Position numbers and translations under genes: made by a program | Part shown: in pieces, positions 6,200 to 7,419 of the stretch | Layout: each line of letters begins with the position of its first letter | Position numbering within the stretch: position 1 is the first letter of the stretch | The notes under the pieces: generated by a model | Told to the model about the DNA's origin: nothing | The model's input: the letters and a program-made list of their open reading frames with translations, nothing else | The model's database searches: none | Source: Bacteroidota bacterium | Lineage (GTDB): Bacteria; Bacteroidota; Ignavibacteria; Tepidaquicellales; Tepidaquicellaceae | Assembly: GCA_023429265.1 (NCBI GenBank) | Contig: JAEYVS010000166.1 | Location: 1 to 7,419, forward strand | Direction: 5' to 3' | Length of the DNA: 7,419 nucleotides

Positions 6200-7419
6200 T
6201 TAATTGTTTGCTACAGGTTCAGTAACCTGTTTAATGTCTTCTTTCTCGTAATTTATTTTTCTTGAGAAGTACATTAATATTGCCAGTATTACAAATAATC
6301 CTATGCTTCCTGCCAGTAATGAATAGTCCTGCAGCTGTATCGTAAAGAATAAGAAACCATACAATGCCGAGAGTATCAGGAACATAAATCCTGTCATCAG
6401 CCAGGTCTTTAAAAAATTCTTCGAATATACTGAGATCAATATTACTACTGCTGCGGATGCTGTAATATATGCATTTTCAAATCCAATTATTTCCGAGATG
6501 GAAAGGAGCAGGGTATAAAAAATTATCAACGCAAGCCCCACCAGTAAATATCTTATCGGGTGTATCCTGGTTTTGTTTATTACCTCCACAAAAAAGAATA
6601 TCACGAATGTCAGAAAAATGAACAGGAATGCATACTTGGCGGAGCGGTCTATCTTTTGATACTGCTCGATTGGCTGAAGGAGATTCACACCAAAGAAGGT
6701 GTCGTTAACTTTGTATTTTTCACCGGTCCACTCCTGCGGGTAGCTCCTGTTGAGATTTAACACCTTCCATTCCGCAGTGAATCCGCTTTCTGTAATTTCT
6801 CTTGTATCCGGCAGGAATGAGCCATCAAACCCGGGATTTATCCAGGAAGAATTCAGGTTCACTTTGGTTTCTTTACCAAGAGGAGCGAAATTAAGAGCCT
6901 GGCTGCCATTAATGTTTACATTAAATGAAAAGTCCGCGCCATCAGATAAAATTGTTGAGTCTGTATCTCCAATGTTCGCGCTCAGACCTGACATATTCAG
7001 AACGGGCGAATCAACACCGGGACTAAAGTTAAATTCCTTCCCATCAAGCTTCAGCTTTATGTTTTCTTTGATCCCTTTCATATCAGAGACACCAATGCAT
7101 AAATAAGAATCCTTCCACATCATATCCCCTTTTTCAATGCGGAGGGCTTCCAGGTCGGGTGGATTAAATTTCCCACTGAAATTCAGATCGGTTTTGTAAA
7201 CTGTGACATCGTAAATCCCTCTGTTTAAATTTTCAGGAACGACGCCGCCTTTAATATTCAGCTCTTCAGGCATGAAGTATGCGTTATGATCCTCGAATGA
7301 TTCCTTTCCATTAACCAGGATTTTGTGTTTGTACGGTATAACCAGTACGGGACCTACCAGGAATTGACTTCCGCCCCATTTACTGCTAATGTCAAGTATC
7401 GCCTCCTGCTGGAGAGTTT
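6200..7419 (-). CDS. creD: CreD family inner-membrane protein, 5' end cut by the window edge
   Basis: 405 residues are visible; the frame is open to the right edge, so the ATG at 7273 is internal, not the start. The extra 48 residues contain ISSKWGGSQFLVGPVLVIPY (10-29 of the visible protein), followed 19 residues later by MPEELNIKG and RGIYDVTVYKTDLNFSGKF, all hallmark CreD segments. A large extracytoplasmic, beta-rich region runs to about residue 255. Five membrane helices follow (about 260-279, 287-307, 311-330, 336-358, 365-384), then a short charged tail. The missing 30-60 residues should hold the start and an N-terminal membrane helix. CreD is the effector of the CreBC regulon in Escherichia coli and is linked to envelope integrity and beta-lactam response in some bacteria; its biochemical activity is unsettled. 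No CreBC genes are visible. A small membrane protein follows after 23 nt. The family call is firm; the physiological role here is inferred. Confidence 0.95.
   Translation of the reverse strand, partial: TLQQEAILDISSKWGGSQFLVGPVLVIPYKHKILVNGKESFEDHNAYFMPEELNIKGGVVPENLNRGIYDVTVYKTDLNFSGKFNPPDLEALRIEKGDMMWKDSYLCIGVSDMKGIKENIKLKLDGKEFNFSPGVDSPVLNMSGLSANIGDTDSTILSDGADFSFNVNINGSQALNFAPLGKETKVNLNSSWINPGFDGSFLPDTREITESGFTAEWKVLNLNRSYPQEWTGEKYKVNDTFFGVNLLQPIEQYQKIDRSAKYAFLFIFLTFVIFFFVEVINKTRIHPIRYLLVGLALIIFYTLLLSISEIIGFENAYITASAAVVILISVYSKNFLKTWLMTGFMFLILSALYGFLFFTIQLQDYSLLAGSIGLFVILAILMYFSRKINYEKEDIKQVTEPVANN

Noticed and set aside
1..7419. Search by eye for tRNA, rRNA, CRISPR arrays, insertion sequences, toxin-antitoxin or defence genes
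   Set aside because: No repeated spacers, terminal inverted repeats, transposase motifs or cloverleaf-like segments were found; nearly all the sequence is accounted for by eight clear minus-strand genes.

Overview
The window is a compact bacterial chromosome segment in which every gene I can support is on the minus strand, so transcription runs from the right edge to the left. Overall base composition is AT-rich. Most starts lack a good Shine-Dalgarno, and the gene families (CreD plus a short membrane protein, a KtrAB pair, a secreted GH26-type glycosidase, an AraC regulator beside a small VOC protein) resemble the Bacteroidota/Ignavibacteriota (FCB) group. That taxonomic guess rests on protein style only and is of modest confidence.

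Layout in transcription order. (1) 7419-6200: creD, cut at its 5' end by the window edge; its frame stays open through the edge, so the ATG at 7273 is internal. (2) 6176-5631: a 181-residue six-helix membrane protein, 23 nt after creD, followed by a hairpin terminator (5595-5565) that pairs fully only in minus-strand RNA because it uses two G-U pairs. (3) 5546-4659: a soluble TPR protein whose ATG lies 18 nt beyond that terminator. (4) 4573-3224: ktrB, starting with TTG and preceded by a good sigma70-like promoter (4636-4608); then ktrA (3210-2557), a signal-peptide-bearing GH26-like glycosidase (2548-1502) and an AraC-family regulator (1490-543), with gaps of only 13, 8 and 11 nt. (5) 484-116: a VOC/glyoxalase-fold protein 58 nt after the regulator, with a 7+7 bp inverted repeat in the gap, closed by a strong symmetrical terminator (89-61). 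(6) At the left edge, the first three codons of a further minus-strand gene may be visible.

How the genes work together: KtrB and KtrA should form a regulated potassium uptake system. The tight spacing suggests that the secreted glycosidase and the regulator share their transcript, an unusual mix of ion homeostasis, extracellular polysaccharide cleavage and transcriptional control. The AraC protein and the VOC protein look like a regulator/target pair, and CreD with its small partner looks like a cell-envelope module. I see no mobile element, CRISPR array, RNA gene or defence system. The window is mostly recognisable housekeeping and accessory genes, and the mixed ktr operon is its most distinctive feature.
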